A DNA stretch of 40,181 nucleotides from Corynebacterium kefirresidentii. Lineage in GTDB: Bacteria > Actinomycetota > Actinomycetes > Mycobacteriales > Mycobacteriaceae. Numbering within the stretch: position 1 is the stretch's first letter; the number at the start of each line of letters is the position of its first letter. The position numbers and the translations under genes were made by a program. The DNA lies in assembly GCA_002154655.1 (NCBI GenBank), contig NGUZ01000017.1, positions 1 through 40,181 on the forward strand, given 5' to 3'. Below, one piece after another: positions 22,878-32,827 of this stretch. The notes beneath the pieces were generated by a model, which worked only from the letters and a program-made list of their open reading frames with translations, did no database searches and was not told where the DNA came from.

Positions 22878-23615
22878 CTAGACGACGACCATCCACACCG
22901 CCACGAGGTGTACCACCGCGGCCGCGATGGTCGCGGTGTGGAAGTGCTCGTGGTAGCCGTAGTAGCGCGCGTTGCGCCCTGGCCACTTAAAGCCATAGAC
23001 TAGCGCGCCTAGCGAGTACACCACGCCGCCGGCGAAGAGCAACCATACGACGGCCGCGCCCGCCTGCGTCCACAGCGTGGGCAGAAGCGGCAGCACCAGC
23101 CATCCCAGCGCTAGGTAGACCACCACGTCGAGCCAGCGCGGATGGCTAATCCACACCAGGTTCAAAATCGCGCCGAGAATCGCCCCTGCCCACGCAACAC
23201 CTAGCATCCATGCCGCCTGTACCGGCGATAACACGATGAGACACAGCGGCGTGTAGGTCGCGGCGATAAATACCGAGATGGTGGCGTGGTCCGCTCGCCG
23301 CCACCACTGCACGGCACGCGCGCTCGCCCACGGGTAGCGGTGGTAGAGCGCCGAGACGCCAAAAAGACCCACCAGCCCCACGCCGTAGACGGTTACGCCA
23401 AGCCCCTGCCACCACTGCAGCGTCATCCACGCATAGGTAATGAGCACGGTGGAGGCAATCACCGACAGCAATGCTGCAATCGCATGCCCCCAACCACGGC
23501 TTAGCGGCCTTGGCCCGCGGTCGGCCATCCAGTAAGTGCGCTGGACAAGGCCCGGCCCCGGTGCTCCATTCGCATGAGTCTGTGCCACGGCGGTGCGTCC
23601 CTTCTGCTGCCTCAC
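22878..23615 (-). CDS. Haemolysin III/PAQR-family membrane protein
   Basis: This 245-residue protein has seven hydrophobic segments from about residue 43. The family's metal-site residues are visible: SALYHRYPW (Ser and His), ADHATISVFIAATYTP (Asp-His), and the C-terminal GYHEHFHTATIAAAVVH with two further His. Bacterial relatives (YqfA/TrhA type) affect membrane energetics; true haemolysin activity should not be assumed. The first 35 residues are hydrophilic. The start is GTG at 23615 with TAAGTT 7 nt upstream; a start at the internal Met30 (MADRGPRP) is possible. The promoter is overlapped by an 18-bp palindrome (23624-23641), suggesting repression by a dimeric regulator not encoded here. 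Confidence 0.87.
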   Translation of the reverse strand: MRQQKGRTAVAQTHANGAPGPGLVQRTYWMADRGPRPLSRGWGHAIAALLSVIASTVLITYAWMTLQWWQGLGVTVYGVGLVGLFGVSALYHRYPWASARAVQWWRRADHATISVFIAATYTPLCLIVLSPVQAAWMLGVAWAGAILGAILNLVWISHPRWLDVVVYLALGWLVLPLLPTLWTQAGAAVVWLLFAGGVVYSLGALVYGFKWPGRNARYYGYHEHFHTATIAAAVVHLVAVWMVVV

Positions 23616-23623
23616 AACGGATA

Positions 23624-23641
23624 ACTTACGATACCGTAAGT
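23624..23641. promoter_or_regulatory. 18-bp perfect palindrome over haemolysin III promoter
   Basis: ACTTACG-ATAC-CGTAAGT has 7-bp perfect arms and a 4-bp centre. It overlaps the predicted -10 box (23623-23628, minus strand) of the haemolysin III gene. The size and symmetry resemble TetR-family operators. Confidence 0.6.
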
Positions 23642-23689
23642 GTACGGGTGTAGGCAGGGGCCTTCAAGGGAAGCCGCCGCGAAGAACTC

Positions 23690-26600
23690 TTAGGCTTCCA
23701 CAGCGGAGCTTTCCTCCTGTAGTCCATCAACAATGCGCACCGTCTCCATCGCCACGCGCGTGACCTTGCCAATTAGATCCACAATGTAGCGCGGGTTTCC
23801 CACCTCGTCGGCCCAATCGTTCGGGTCGTTGACAATACCGGACGCTTTGTCTTTTTTGACCTGGTAGCGGTCAATCAACCACGCCACCGCAGAGCGCGAG
23901 CCCAGCATGTACTCATCCGCCTCCGCAGGAATGCCACCGATGGTCACCTGCTTGTTGTAGATCAGCTTGGTCACGTCATTGACGTTCTTGCCGGTCTCCG
24001 GATCTTTACGCTTGGCCCATTTCATCTTCTTAACGCGCCAAGTCTCACGGTCCTGCTCATCACCCTTGACCTGAATGTCCAGCGGCCACGGCTCCACGGA
24101 TTCATAGTTCACGTGCAGATCCATTAATTCTTTACCGGCCGCAGCAAACTTATCGAACTCCGCACGCGACGACGGTGTTTCAATATGCGGCAGCATCTTC
24201 TTCAAATCCGCCGCATACTTCGTGCGATAGCCAGGATCATGCAGCTTGCCATAGACAAAGTGGAAGATGTCATCTCCCGTGATGTCTGAACCCAGCGCTT
24301 CACGGTAGAGGCCCTTAATCTCATCAGTGATGTTGTCCACGCGTACATACCCATCAACAACCTCACCAACCTTGCCATAAACACTGGCTTCGCCCTGCTT
24401 GACTACGTTCCCCTCACCGAACAGCCCACCGTCTTCGGCCTCAGCTGGGTTCCAAGTGAAGCGGGTGAAGAATTGGCCGGGAACTCCCCAAAAATTCAGA
24501 TCAATGAGTTGATCAGAAGACAGTACTGCAAATTTCGCTCTATCAGCTGCTGCCGTTCCAATAATGCCGATGTTCTTGTGCGCAGGGGTTGGGAACATTG
24601 AGGGGAGTTGGTAGAGACGGTGCATCAATCTCGGGTCTCGATACAACCTTTGCGGGAAGAACGGTCGATAATGAGCCTTAGCAGTAAACCGCATATCTAA
24701 CTCGATTTTTTCATTCTTTTGAGCCCGTCTTTGAAGAATGTCAGTCCACTTAATTCCGTTTAAAAAGTGGTCATTTTCTTTCAACCAATTCTTAAAAGGA
24801 ACAGAGCTTTCTTCGCTATTGTAAGATTTTGTCGCCTTCGAGTAAGTATCGAGAAAAGCGTGCATATTGTTTTGCAAGTGTTCCACCGACGATGAATACA
24901 CCCATGCGTCACGGCTAGTGGCGACACCCGATGAAAGTTTTCCGAAGATCTTCTTGCCCGTCTCACCTTTACTACCTATAGCGGGCCAAGTCTCGAACTC
25001 TTCAGAGCGTTGGTTCAACCAATCGCCCTCCTTGTTCGGGGCGATGAGTTCCCAGTCAATGGTTTCAATTGAGGAAGAGTCGACGATGCTAAGCTTCTCT
25101 TCGGCGGTGAGATAGTCGCCGATATCGCGGTAGTGCAGCTCAAAGCCTGGCTTTGTTGGATCTTTAACACCGACCGTTATGGCTACTGTACTGCGGGAAC
25201 CAGATCCGAAAACTTTGCCGCCTTCCTTTCGTGATTGCTCACCTGCGGTACGTTGGTTCCCACGAAGGTTAAACACATAAAGGTCGGTGAAGTCCTCGGC
25301 CATCGATAAGCGCACGCCGTCGCCAGTATTACCGTCTATCCATCCACCATTGGACACGAAGGCTACTACGCCCTGGTCGCCGATGCGGTCGGTGGCCCAT
25401 CTGAAAGCGCGCAGGTACGAGTCGTACAAGGAGTTTTTCAATTGAGCCGTTGACTTCTCCGCGTAGGTTTCCGCAATGCGCTTATCCAGGCTGGGGTATT
25501 TCTGGTTGGCATTCAAGTCATTGGCGGACTTCTGGCCACCGGAATATGGCGGGTTGCCAATAACTACGTTGATGGGCGCCTTCTTCTGGCGCTCGATGGT
25601 GGCGTTGTTTTCGCGAAAGACGTTGAGATCCGGAATGTCGCCGTCTTCGTGGATTTGGAAGGTATCTGCTAGAGCGATGTTGGTGAAAGGTACGTAGTCC
25701 GGAATTGGTTCCCCGTTGCGCTGCGCGGCTTCCTCGCGCAGAGCATTGTAGGTGGTCTCAATATTGACGGCAGAGACGTAGTAGGCCAGCAACATGATCT
25801 CGGTAGCGAAGAGCTCGTTGGCGTACTTACGGGCGAGGTCCTCCGGCTTGATGAGGCCCGATTGCAACAAGCGGACCATGAACGTCGAAGTGCCCGCGAA
25901 GGGATCAAGGATGCTTACGCCTTCATCGCTCAGGCCCCTGCCAAAGTGCTTCTGGGAGACCTCGTCGGCGGCGCGCAGGATGAAGTCCACGATTTCCACC
26001 GGGGTATAGACGATGCCAAGCGCCTCAGCTTGTTTCTTGAAGGCCTTGCGGAAGAAGCGCTCGTACAGTTCCTTAATGACCTGCTGTTTACCGGAAGCAG
26101 AGGTCACCTCAGAAGCACGCACGCGCACTGACTCATAGAACTTCTCCAGAGACTCCGTTTCCGTATCTAGGTTGGCCGTGGACAGAGCGTTAACCATTTT
26201 CTCCATCACCTGAGCCACGGGGTTATGAGTAATGAAGTCGTGGTTTTCAAACAAAGCGTTGAAGACCGGCGCTGTAATCAGGTGCTGCGAGAGCATCGAG
26301 ATGGCATCATCGTCGCTGATGCCATCATTCAGGTTATTACGCAGGCCTTCGACAAAGTCATCAAATTCTTTGCGTAGGTTGCCATCCGCGCCTTCCAGCA
26401 AGGACTTAATGCGGGTGACCTGGTTCTCTGCGATGGTGGCCACGTCATCGGCCCAATCCTCCCAGTAGGTGCGGGTGCCAACCTTATCTACCAGCTTTGT
26501 GTAAATTGCCTCTTGCCATTGCTCTAACGAGAACAATGCAATCTGCTGCGTCATGGCCGTGGCATCGTCGAATGCCTCAGGGGACTTGGTGTTATCTGCC

Positions 26601-28672
26601 CCATCAAGCTTTTCTTTATCGCTTTTCTCTTTGTCACCAGACACGTGGTTGACGTCAATGGGTAGTTCATCTTGCGCATTCGCTCCGTTGAGCGCAATCG
26701 AATTCACCTTGGCGTTAAAGCGATCATCGTGGGCGCGCAGCGCGTTGAGAATCTGCCACACCACCTTGAAGCGCTGATTATCGTTAAGCGCTTCCGAAGG
26801 CGGAACGTTCGGTGGCACCGCCACCGGCAAGATGATGTAACCGTAATCCTTGCCCGCAGATTTACGCATTACGCGACCAACGGACTGGACCACGTCCACC
26901 ATCGAGTTGCGTGGGTTAAAGAATACGACCGCATCCAACGCCGGCACATCCACGCCCTCCGACAGGCAGCGGGCGTTGGTAAGCATGCGGCTTTCGTTTT
27001 CATCCGCTGGGGATTCGATCCAGGAAAGCTTGGTGCCACGCTCCATGGCGTTCATACCGCCATCAACGTGCTGTGCAGCAACGCGCAGATCAACGTTAGT
27101 CAAGGAGACATCGTTCAGCACTGCCTTATCCTTGAGCAGCTCTTGGTGGGTGGCGATGAGCGAAGGATAGGTATCAGCGATGAGCTGTGAGGACTTAATG
27201 TCTTTGGCAAAGGCGACAGCACGCTGCATAGGTAGGGCGTTTTCCTCAAAGCCGCCTTTCTTGCCCTGCAATTCACCAGAGCGCTTGGCCAAACCATTCC
27301 AGGCACCGATCATCGCCGAAGCCGTGGTGAGGTTTATCTGGTTGTCGTCGCTGCGAGCCATCGCTTCCGCAGCCACCGACTCATCCACAGTCATGACCAA
27401 GACCTTGTAATCCGTAAGCAGGCCCTTATCCACGGCCTCCCCAAAGCCAAGGCGGTAGAACTCGGGGCCATAAATTCCCTCATCATCCATGGAGGTCAAC
27501 TCGGCGGAGTGCTCGGCTGCCTTGCCTTTCACCGCGTCATCATAGAGCCTTGGCGTGGCGGTCATATAAAGGCGCTTTGCCGCCCTGATATAGCCAGCAT
27601 CATGGATGCGTACAAAGTTGCTGGCATCCTCACCGGCCAAGGTAATACCAGTGGTGCGGTGGGCCTCATCGCAGATGACCAAATCAAAATCATCCAGGCC
27701 CTGCTGCTGTCCTTCATGGACTGCAGGCAGGGACTGATAAGTAGAAAAGACGATATTGAGACCCTTAGCGCGCTTGCCAGAAGCAAACCGCTGCGTAATC
27801 TCCTCACCGTCCGTAGATACAGGGACCTCGAGGTCATAGACCGCAATGTCTTCCGCCTTCTTTGAGACCTTGGAGTCCGAGCACACTGCGAAGGCACGCA
27901 TGTCTAGGCGGCCTTGAGCGGTCCACTCCTTTAGTGTCTGCGACAACAAGGAGATGGAAGGAACGAGGAACAGAATGCGGGCTTTTCCACCATTCTCTTC
28001 GGCGACGCGCTCCGCCAGGCGCAGCGCGGTAAAAGTCTTACCGGTACCGCAGGCCATAATGAGCTTGCCGCGGTCATGGGTCTTAAATCCCTCAATAGCC
28101 TTATCAATGGCCGTTTGCTGGTGAGGGCGTGGTTCGAAAGTTTCGCGCTGTGAAAGGTTGATTTGAATATTTTTGTCCCGAACCTCAGAGCCCGGGAACG
28201 CCACATCCCAGTTGATCGGGGACTCGGCAATGGTAGAAATTCCGATGCGGCTGGTGGGAATCATCTGGTTGGCCAACGCCGCTTCCGCATGTGAAGACCA
28301 ATGATCCGTGGTGGAGATAATCATGCGGCTGCCAAAATATTCGCTGCCGTTTTCGGTCTGGAAAGAGCGGCCAGAAGCCTCAAAGAAAGAATCTAGGTGC
28401 GACTTTTGAATGCGAGCCTTGGAGTCATAGAACTTGCACTGGATCGCGGTCCAGGAATCATCATCGACTCGATGCGCGACCAAGTCGATGCCGGTGTCAA
28501 CAGTTCCGCCGTTGTAGCGCCAGTCAGTCCAACGGCAAACCTCATCAAATTGAGCTTTCAGCGTGGGATCGGTCTTGAAATAGTTCACCATCAGCTTCTC
28601 AAAGGCAATGCCGTACTTTGCTTTCGGCTGATTTTCGCGCAGTTGATCTAGTACTTCAGAGAACTTTGACAT
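23690..28672 (-). CDS. Type ISP restriction-modification enzyme (nuclease-helicase-methylase fusion)
   Basis: This 1660-residue single-chain restriction-modification enzyme has the LlaGI/LlaBIII type ISP architecture. An N-terminal Mrr-like PD-(D/E)XK nuclease has D63 and Q78-C-K80. The SF2 helicase/translocase has Walker A ACGTGKT (207-213), DEAH (335-338), TATP (371-374) and QSVGRVMRK (596-604). After a helical coupler comes the N6-adenine methylase, with motif I DPFAGTSTF (923-931) and catalytic NPPY (1040-1043). The C-terminal target-recognition domain follows. All catalytic motifs are intact, so it looks active and needs no separate specificity subunit. Start: ATG at 28672, where similarity begins and CACAAT ends 6 nt upstream. 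The DNA target is not predictable. Its recognition part is visibly richer in A/T than the rest. It is divergent from a HEPN-like gene. Confidence 0.93.
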   Translation of the reverse strand: MSKFSEVLDQLRENQPKAKYGIAFEKLMVNYFKTDPTLKAQFDEVCRWTDWRYNGGTVDTGIDLVAHRVDDDSWTAIQCKFYDSKARIQKSHLDSFFEASGRSFQTENGSEYFGSRMIISTTDHWSSHAEAALANQMIPTSRIGISTIAESPINWDVAFPGSEVRDKNIQINLSQRETFEPRPHQQTAIDKAIEGFKTHDRGKLIMACGTGKTFTALRLAERVAEENGGKARILFLVPSISLLSQTLKEWTAQGRLDMRAFAVCSDSKVSKKAEDIAVYDLEVPVSTDGEEITQRFASGKRAKGLNIVFSTYQSLPAVHEGQQQGLDDFDLVICDEAHRTTGITLAGEDASNFVRIHDAGYIRAAKRLYMTATPRLYDDAVKGKAAEHSAELTSMDDEGIYGPEFYRLGFGEAVDKGLLTDYKVLVMTVDESVAAEAMARSDDNQINLTTASAMIGAWNGLAKRSGELQGKKGGFEENALPMQRAVAFAKDIKSSQLIADTYPSLIATHQELLKDKAVLNDVSLTNVDLRVAAQHVDGGMNAMERGTKLSWIESPADENESRMLTNARCLSEGVDVPALDAVVFFNPRNSMVDVVQSVGRVMRKSAGKDYGYIILPVAVPPNVPPSEALNDNQRFKVVWQILNALRAHDDRFNAKVNSIALNGANAQDELPIDVNHVSGDKEKSDKEKLDGADNTKSPEAFDDATAMTQQIALFSLEQWQEAIYTKLVDKVGTRTYWEDWADDVATIAENQVTRIKSLLEGADGNLRKEFDDFVEGLRNNLNDGISDDDAISMLSQHLITAPVFNALFENHDFITHNPVAQVMEKMVNALSTANLDTETESLEKFYESVRVRASEVTSASGKQQVIKELYERFFRKAFKKQAEALGIVYTPVEIVDFILRAADEVSQKHFGRGLSDEGVSILDPFAGTSTFMVRLLQSGLIKPEDLARKYANELFATEIMLLAYYVSAVNIETTYNALREEAAQRNGEPIPDYVPFTNIALADTFQIHEDGDIPDLNVFRENNATIERQKKAPINVVIGNPPYSGGQKSANDLNANQKYPSLDKRIAETYAEKSTAQLKNSLYDSYLRAFRWATDRIGDQGVVAFVSNGGWIDGNTGDGVRLSMAEDFTDLYVFNLRGNQRTAGEQSRKEGGKVFGSGSRSTVAITVGVKDPTKPGFELHYRDIGDYLTAEEKLSIVDSSSIETIDWELIAPNKEGDWLNQRSEEFETWPAIGSKGETGKKIFGKLSSGVATSRDAWVYSSSVEHLQNNMHAFLDTYSKATKSYNSEESSVPFKNWLKENDHFLNGIKWTDILQRRAQKNEKIELDMRFTAKAHYRPFFPQRLYRDPRLMHRLYQLPSMFPTPAHKNIGIIGTAAADRAKFAVLSSDQLIDLNFWGVPGQFFTRFTWNPAEAEDGGLFGEGNVVKQGEASVYGKVGEVVDGYVRVDNITDEIKGLYREALGSDITGDDIFHFVYGKLHDPGYRTKYAADLKKMLPHIETPSSRAEFDKFAAAGKELMDLHVNYESVEPWPLDIQVKGDEQDRETWRVKKMKWAKRKDPETGKNVNDVTKLIYNKQVTIGGIPAEADEYMLGSRSAVAWLIDRYQVKKDKASGIVNDPNDWADEVGNPRYIVDLIGKVTRVAMETVRIVDGLQEESSAVEA

Positions 28673-28770
28673 ACCAGTATTGTGCCTGATGCTGCCCGTC
28701 GCTTTGTCCCAAACACCCTTTTCACTTCCCAAGCAACCAAATTGTTTTCTTCTGGAACACACTGCGCTCC

Positions 28771-28786
28771 TTAGACTGCTTAGACT
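28771..28786. repeat. Tandem TTAGACT repeat in ISP/HEPN intergenic region
   Basis: TTAGACT occurs at 28771-28777 and 28780-28786 with a 9-bp period, about 35 bp upstream of the HEPN-like gene and 100 bp upstream of the type ISP gene. It could be a regulator site in the shared 147-bp region; no regulator gene is present. Confidence 0.4.
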
Positions 28787-28819
28787 CACTTTCCCCAATT
28801 CTTCGAGTATCCTTGCACG

Positions 28820-29620
28820 ATGAACTATCAACCATTCTCACGCGAATCAATTACTGCAATCGCCAAAGCCATAGGAGATACTCAACATGGCCTAACTGGA
28901 TCAGAGATCGGAAACCTATTAGCAGAACTTCACCTTTACGATCCCGGACCTATAACCAAACGGAGACGATTAGACGAAGCGTTCTCAGACTGGCAGAAGC
29001 GCAATGGGACAAGCGACCGAGTAATTACCTTTCTCGCTCGCGCTATGCATCTGGCACGCTACGCTGATAACCAGGAGCTGTTTGAAAAGCGTCGAAGCCT
29101 TTTGAATCCACCGCTCTCAATTGAGGGAATGAGGATTAACGAGAACGGTAAGGTGGCTCGGGCGAAACAAGCAGAATCGCTTACTGAGATTCAGAAGCTT
29201 ACAAATTCTGTTAAAGCAGAGCTCAAACGTCGTAAGACTCACGAACAAGTTCTTATCTACTGCGAGGAAGAAGTCCTACGCCATGGATATTTCCATGCCA
29301 TACTTGAAGCATCTAAATCAGTTTTCGACCGATTAAGAGAAGCTACAGGCGCTGATCTAGACGGCGCAGTTCTAGTAGATAATGCACTCTCGGTGAAGAG
29401 CGGTGTACTAGCCATCAACTCTCTGGCTACTACCACCGAGCAAAACGAACAAACAGGCCTTTGCCACCTCGTAAAGTCGATTTCAGGACTGTATCGAAAC
29501 CCCGTCGCACATGATCCGCGGCTTAAGAGGGACGTGGCAGAGGAAGAACTTCTTGAAGCCCTAACACTCATTTCGTATGTCCACCGCAGACTAGATGACG
29601 CTCACACAAGAAGTGCCTGA
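28820..29620 (+). CDS. TIGR02391/Ymh-like protein with HEPN-type motif
   Basis: This 266-residue soluble protein has a C-terminal domain (about 145-260: CEEEVLRHGYFHAILEASKSVFDRLRE ... GLCHLVKSISGLYRNPVAHDPR) that resembles the TIGR02391 (phage Ymh) family. It contains R226-NPVA-H231, the R-x4-H active-site pattern of HEPN ribonucleases. The N-terminal half (about 1-100) is a helical region with no family I recognise. HEPN proteins are often effector RNases of defence or toxin systems; activity here is inferred. TATCCT ends 6 nt before the ATG (leaderless). Divergent from the type ISP gene by 147 bp and visibly richer in A/T than the housekeeping genes, it looks horizontally acquired. Confidence 0.75.
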   Translation: MNYQPFSRESITAIAKAIGDTQHGLTGSEIGNLLAELHLYDPGPITKRRRLDEAFSDWQKRNGTSDRVITFLARAMHLARYADNQELFEKRRSLLNPPLSIEGMRINENGKVARAKQAESLTEIQKLTNSVKAELKRRKTHEQVLIYCEEEVLRHGYFHAILEASKSVFDRLREATGADLDGAVLVDNALSVKSGVLAINSLATTTEQNEQTGLCHLVKSISGLYRNPVAHDPRLKRDVAEEELLEALTLISYVHRRLDDAHTRSA

Positions 29621-29752
29621 GCATTCTCCACCTATTGCGTGTTTCAAACTCGACACATTTCATGGCTAATCTCAGGACGTAGACTTCAAAGTCACAGCTT
29701 CCTGAACCTCAGCCCAATCTCCCACCCGGTAAGTAAATTTCAGAGAAAAGAA
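29621..29752. other. Intergenic region with no supported gene
   Basis: This region lies between the HEPN-like gene and the purL terminator. Short open frames here have no plausible start signals or family features. No terminator for the HEPN-like gene is evident. Confidence 0.5.
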
Positions 29753-29778
29753 GACCCAACCAGTAGTGGTTGGGCCTT
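29753..29778 (-). terminator. Terminator of the purSQL unit
   Basis: CCCAACCA (29755-29762) and TGGTTGGG (29767-29774) form a perfect 8-bp stem with loop GTAG, 43 nt after the purL stop. On the minus strand it is followed by the T-rich TCTTCTTTTC. Confidence 0.82.
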
Positions 29779-29820
29779 CCTCCCTATGCGTGGCTCGTGC
29801 AGCGCAGCCGCTGCTTATTA

Positions 29821-32130
29821 TTACTCCACTACGGAGTTAGCGCCCACGGCGTGGTCGAAGAGGTCCGGCAGGGTGGCGGACCAGGCGGAGACCAGCTGGG
29901 AGATGGCGACGGACTCGCCGCCGAGGGTGAGGGCACCGGTTTCGGTGGTCTCGCCAACGATGGCGGCTGGGATACCCAGCTCACCGGCGCGGGCAAGCAC
30001 CTGATCGGCGCGGTCGGCGGTGGTGGCCACGAGCACGCGGGAGGCGGACTCGGAGAAGGCGGCGACGAATTCATCCTCGTGGACTGCGGAAAGGTCCAGG
30101 TTGAGGCCGAGGCCGGCGCCGTCGGCTGTCGCACCGGCGCGCTTTGCCATCTCAAAGGCGGTGACGGCAAGGCCGCCCTCGGAGATATCGTGTGCTGCGG
30201 TAAGCAGATCATTGCCGTGGAAGAACTCGGCCAGGCGTTTCTCGTTGGCCATGTCTACCTGCGGCGGCAGACCATTGAGGGAGGAAGCCTCGGAGGTATC
30301 GGCGCTGACCTGCTGCCAGATGGAGCCGCCGAACTCGTCCTTGGTCTCACCTAGGGCGATAAGTACTTCCTTTTCACCTACGGTGCCCAGCTCGTTGCCG
30401 ATGGCCTTGTGCACGTCATCGATAACGCCCAGCACGCCCACCACCGGGGTAGGCAGGATGGGCTCCTCGCCGGTCTGGTTGTAGAAGGAGACGTTGCCGC
30501 CGGAAACGGGGATGGACAGCTCCACGGCGGCGTCGGCAAGCCCATGCACAGACTCGCGGAACTGCCACATCACGTCGGGGTTTTCCGGGGAGCCGTAGTT
30601 CAAGCAGTTGGTAATCGCGACGGGCTTTGCACCGGTGACAGCGACGTTGCGATAAGCCTCAGCCAGCGCGAGGCGGGCGCCCATATTCGGATCCAGCTTG
30701 GTGTAGCGGCCGGAAGCATCGGCGGAAACGGCCACGCCGCGGCCGGTCTCCTCATCAATGCGCAGCACACCGGCATCCGCATGGTGGGACTGGACGGTAT
30801 TGCCGCGCACGTAGCGGTCATACTGGTTCATGATGAAATCGCGCGAGCACAGCGCTGGGGAGGACACGAGCTTCTGCAGGGCCTCAACCAGGCCACGCTT
30901 GTCGGTGCCCTGGTACTTCTGCAACTCGTCCTGCCACTCCGGGCGGGCATACGGGCGGTCATATTCCGGAGCCTCGTCCGCAATGGTGCCGGCCGGGGCA
31001 TCCACGACGACCTCGCCCTGGTGGCGGATGACCAGGTGATTACCCTCGGTGACCTCGCCAATCTCGGCACAGGTGACGTCCCAGTGCTCGCAGATTTCAC
31101 GGAACTTCGCCACGTTCTCCGGAGCTACAACGGCGCACATGCGCTCCTGAGACTCGGAGGCGAGGATCTCAGCCGCGGTCATGTCTTTCGCTCGCAGCGG
31201 CACGTTATCGAGGTTGACCTCCATGCCGCCATCGCCGGAGGCAGCGAGCTCGGAGGTGGCGCAGGCCAGGCCCGCGCCGCCCAAGTCCTGAATGCCTACG
31301 ACCACGCCCGCGTGGTAGAGGTCCAGGCAGCACTCGATGAGAACCTTCTCCGCGAAGGGGTCGCCCACCTGCACGGCCGGCAGCTTGCGCTCGGCGCCGT
31401 CCTCGAAGGTATCGGAAGCCAGCACGGACACGCCGCCGATGCCATCCAGACCAGTGCGGGAGCCGAAGAGCATGACCTTGTTGCCCTTGCCGGACGCAAA
31501 GGCCAACTTCAGGTCATCGACCTTGAGGGTGCCCACACACAGGGCGTTGACCAGCGGGTTACCGGCATAGGTCTCATCAAATACGGTCTCGCCGCCAATA
31601 TTGGGCAGGCCCAGGGAGTTGCCGTAGCCACCAATACCGGAAACAACGCCGGGCAGCACGCGCTTGGTATCGGGGGCGTCGGCAGGCCCAAAGCGCAGCT
31701 GGTCCATAACAGCAATCGGGCGAGCTCCCATGGCCATAATGTCGCGGACGATGCCGCCCACGCCGGTGGCCGCACCCTGGTAAGGCTCCACGTAGGAGGG
31801 GTGGTTGTGGGACTCCACGCGGAAGGTCACCGCGTTGCCGTCTCCGATATCCACCACGCCGGCGTTCTCACCGATGCCGGCGAGGATCTTCTCCCCCATC
31901 TCATCGGTCATAGTCTCACCAAAGTAGCGCAGGTGCGTCTTGGAAGACTTATAGGAGCAGTGCTCGGACCACATAACGGAGTACATGGTCAGCTCCGCGT
32001 CGGTGGGGCGGCGGCCCAGGATGTCATGGATGCGCTGGTACTCGTCGTCCTTCAGGCCGAGTTCCGCGTAGGGCTGCTGCTCGTCCGGGGTGGACTGTGC
32101 CTTTTCTACGGTGTCATTATGAACGGTCAT
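29821..32130 (-). CDS. purL: FGAM synthase large subunit PurL (small-type)
   Basis: This 769-residue synthetase subunit forms FGAM from FGAR and ATP, using ammonia delivered by PurQ, with PurS as bridge (purine step 4). Motifs include [71 protein letters not shown] [16 protein letters not shown], and [17 protein letters not shown]. The length (about 740-770) is that of the PurSQL type rather than the 1300-residue fused type. The start is ATG at 32130, with AAGGAGG 11 nt upstream overlapping the purQ stop region. It is the last gene of purS-purQ-purL. Confidence 0.97.
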   Translation of the reverse strand: MTVHNDTVEKAQSTPDEQQPYAELGLKDDEYQRIHDILGRRPTDAELTMYSVMWSEHCSYKSSKTHLRYFGETMTDEMGEKILAGIGENAGVVDIGDGNAVTFRVESHNHPSYVEPYQGAATGVGGIVRDIMAMGARPIAVMDQLRFGPADAPDTKRVLPGVVSGIGGYGNSLGLPNIGGETVFDETYAGNPLVNALCVGTLKVDDLKLAFASGKGNKVMLFGSRTGLDGIGGVSVLASDTFEDGAERKLPAVQVGDPFAEKVLIECCLDLYHAGVVVGIQDLGGAGLACATSELAASGDGGMEVNLDNVPLRAKDMTAAEILASESQERMCAVVAPENVAKFREICEHWDVTCAEIGEVTEGNHLVIRHQGEVVVDAPAGTIADEAPEYDRPYARPEWQDELQKYQGTDKRGLVEALQKLVSSPALCSRDFIMNQYDRYVRGNTVQSHHADAGVLRIDEETGRGVAVSADASGRYTKLDPNMGARLALAEAYRNVAVTGAKPVAITNCLNYGSPENPDVMWQFRESVHGLADAAVELSIPVSGGNVSFYNQTGEEPILPTPVVGVLGVIDDVHKAIGNELGTVGEKEVLIALGETKDEFGGSIWQQVSADTSEASSLNGLPPQVDMANEKRLAEFFHGNDLLTAAHDISEGGLAVTAFEMAKRAGATADGAGLGLNLDLSAVHEDEFVAAFSESASRVLVATTADRADQVLARAGELGIPAAIVGETTETGALTLGGESVAISQLVSAWSATLPDLFDHAVGANSVVE

Positions 32131-32143
32131 GAAAATGGCCTCC

Positions 32144-32827
32144 TTAAACCGCCGGCGCCTGGGCGACGGCCTTGATGGCGGATACGAAAAGTCCCAGTCC
32201 GTCGGTGGATGGGCCGGTTAGCGTGTCAATGGCGTGCTCGGGGTGCGGCATGAGGCCCACAATGCGGCCGGACTCATCGCTCACACCGGCAATGCCGTTG
32301 ACGGAACCGTTGTAATTATCGGTATAGCGGAAGACCACGCGGCCCTCGCCCTCGATGCGGGCGATATCATCATCGCCGGCCTGGAAGCGGCCCTCGCCGT
32401 GCTTGGCCGGCACCAGGATCTTCTGGCCCTGCTCAAACTCGCTGGTCCACGCGGTGGTGGAATTGGCCACCTCGAGGTAGGTATCGGTGCAGTGGAAGTG
32501 CAGGCCCTTATTGCGGGTCAGCGCGCCTGGCAGTAGGCCCGCCTCGGTAAGGATCTGGAAGCCATTGCAGATGCCGAGCACCGGCATGCCCTGCTTCGCG
32601 CGATCAATAACGGACTGCATCACCGGCGCGAGCGCGGAAATCGCGCCCGAGCGCAGGTAGTCACCATAAGAAAAACCGCCCGGCACTACTACCGCATCCA
32701 CGCCGTGCAGATCGGTATCTGCGTGCCAGAGGCTTTTGACCTCTGCGCCGGCGGTGCGGGCAGCGCGAGCGGCATCCACATCATCCAGGGTTCCGGGGAA
32801 AGTGATTACTCCGATTGTGGCGGTCAC
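32144..32827 (-). CDS. purQ: FGAM synthase glutaminase subunit PurQ
   Basis: This 227-residue class I glutamine amidotransferase supplies ammonia to PurL. The nucleophile is Cys87 in VLGICNGFQ, and the His195/Glu197 pair is in [21 protein letters not shown] is the oxyanion region. The start is GTG at 32827, immediately after the purS TAA (zero spacing), with GGAGGT inside the purS 3' end, so translation is probably coupled. Confidence 0.97.
   Translation of the reverse strand: MTATIGVITFPGTLDDVDAARAARTAGAEVKSLWHADTDLHGVDAVVVPGGFSYGDYLRSGAISALAPVMQSVIDRAKQGMPVLGICNGFQILTEAGLLPGALTRNKGLHFHCTDTYLEVANSTTAWTSEFEQGQKILVPAKHGEGRFQAGDDDIARIEGEGRVVFRYTDNYNGSVNGIAGVSDESGRIVGLMPHPEHAIDTLTGPSTDGLGLFVSAIKAVAQAPAV

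Noticed and set aside
23690..28672. Frameshift or inactivation of the type ISP enzyme
   Set aside because: All nuclease, helicase and methylase motifs occur in one uninterrupted frame of normal length.
30409..32175. 588-codon open frame on the plus strand
   Set aside because: Antisense to purL/purQ; Gly/Val/His/Ala-rich translation with no motif, an artefact of high-GC codon bias.
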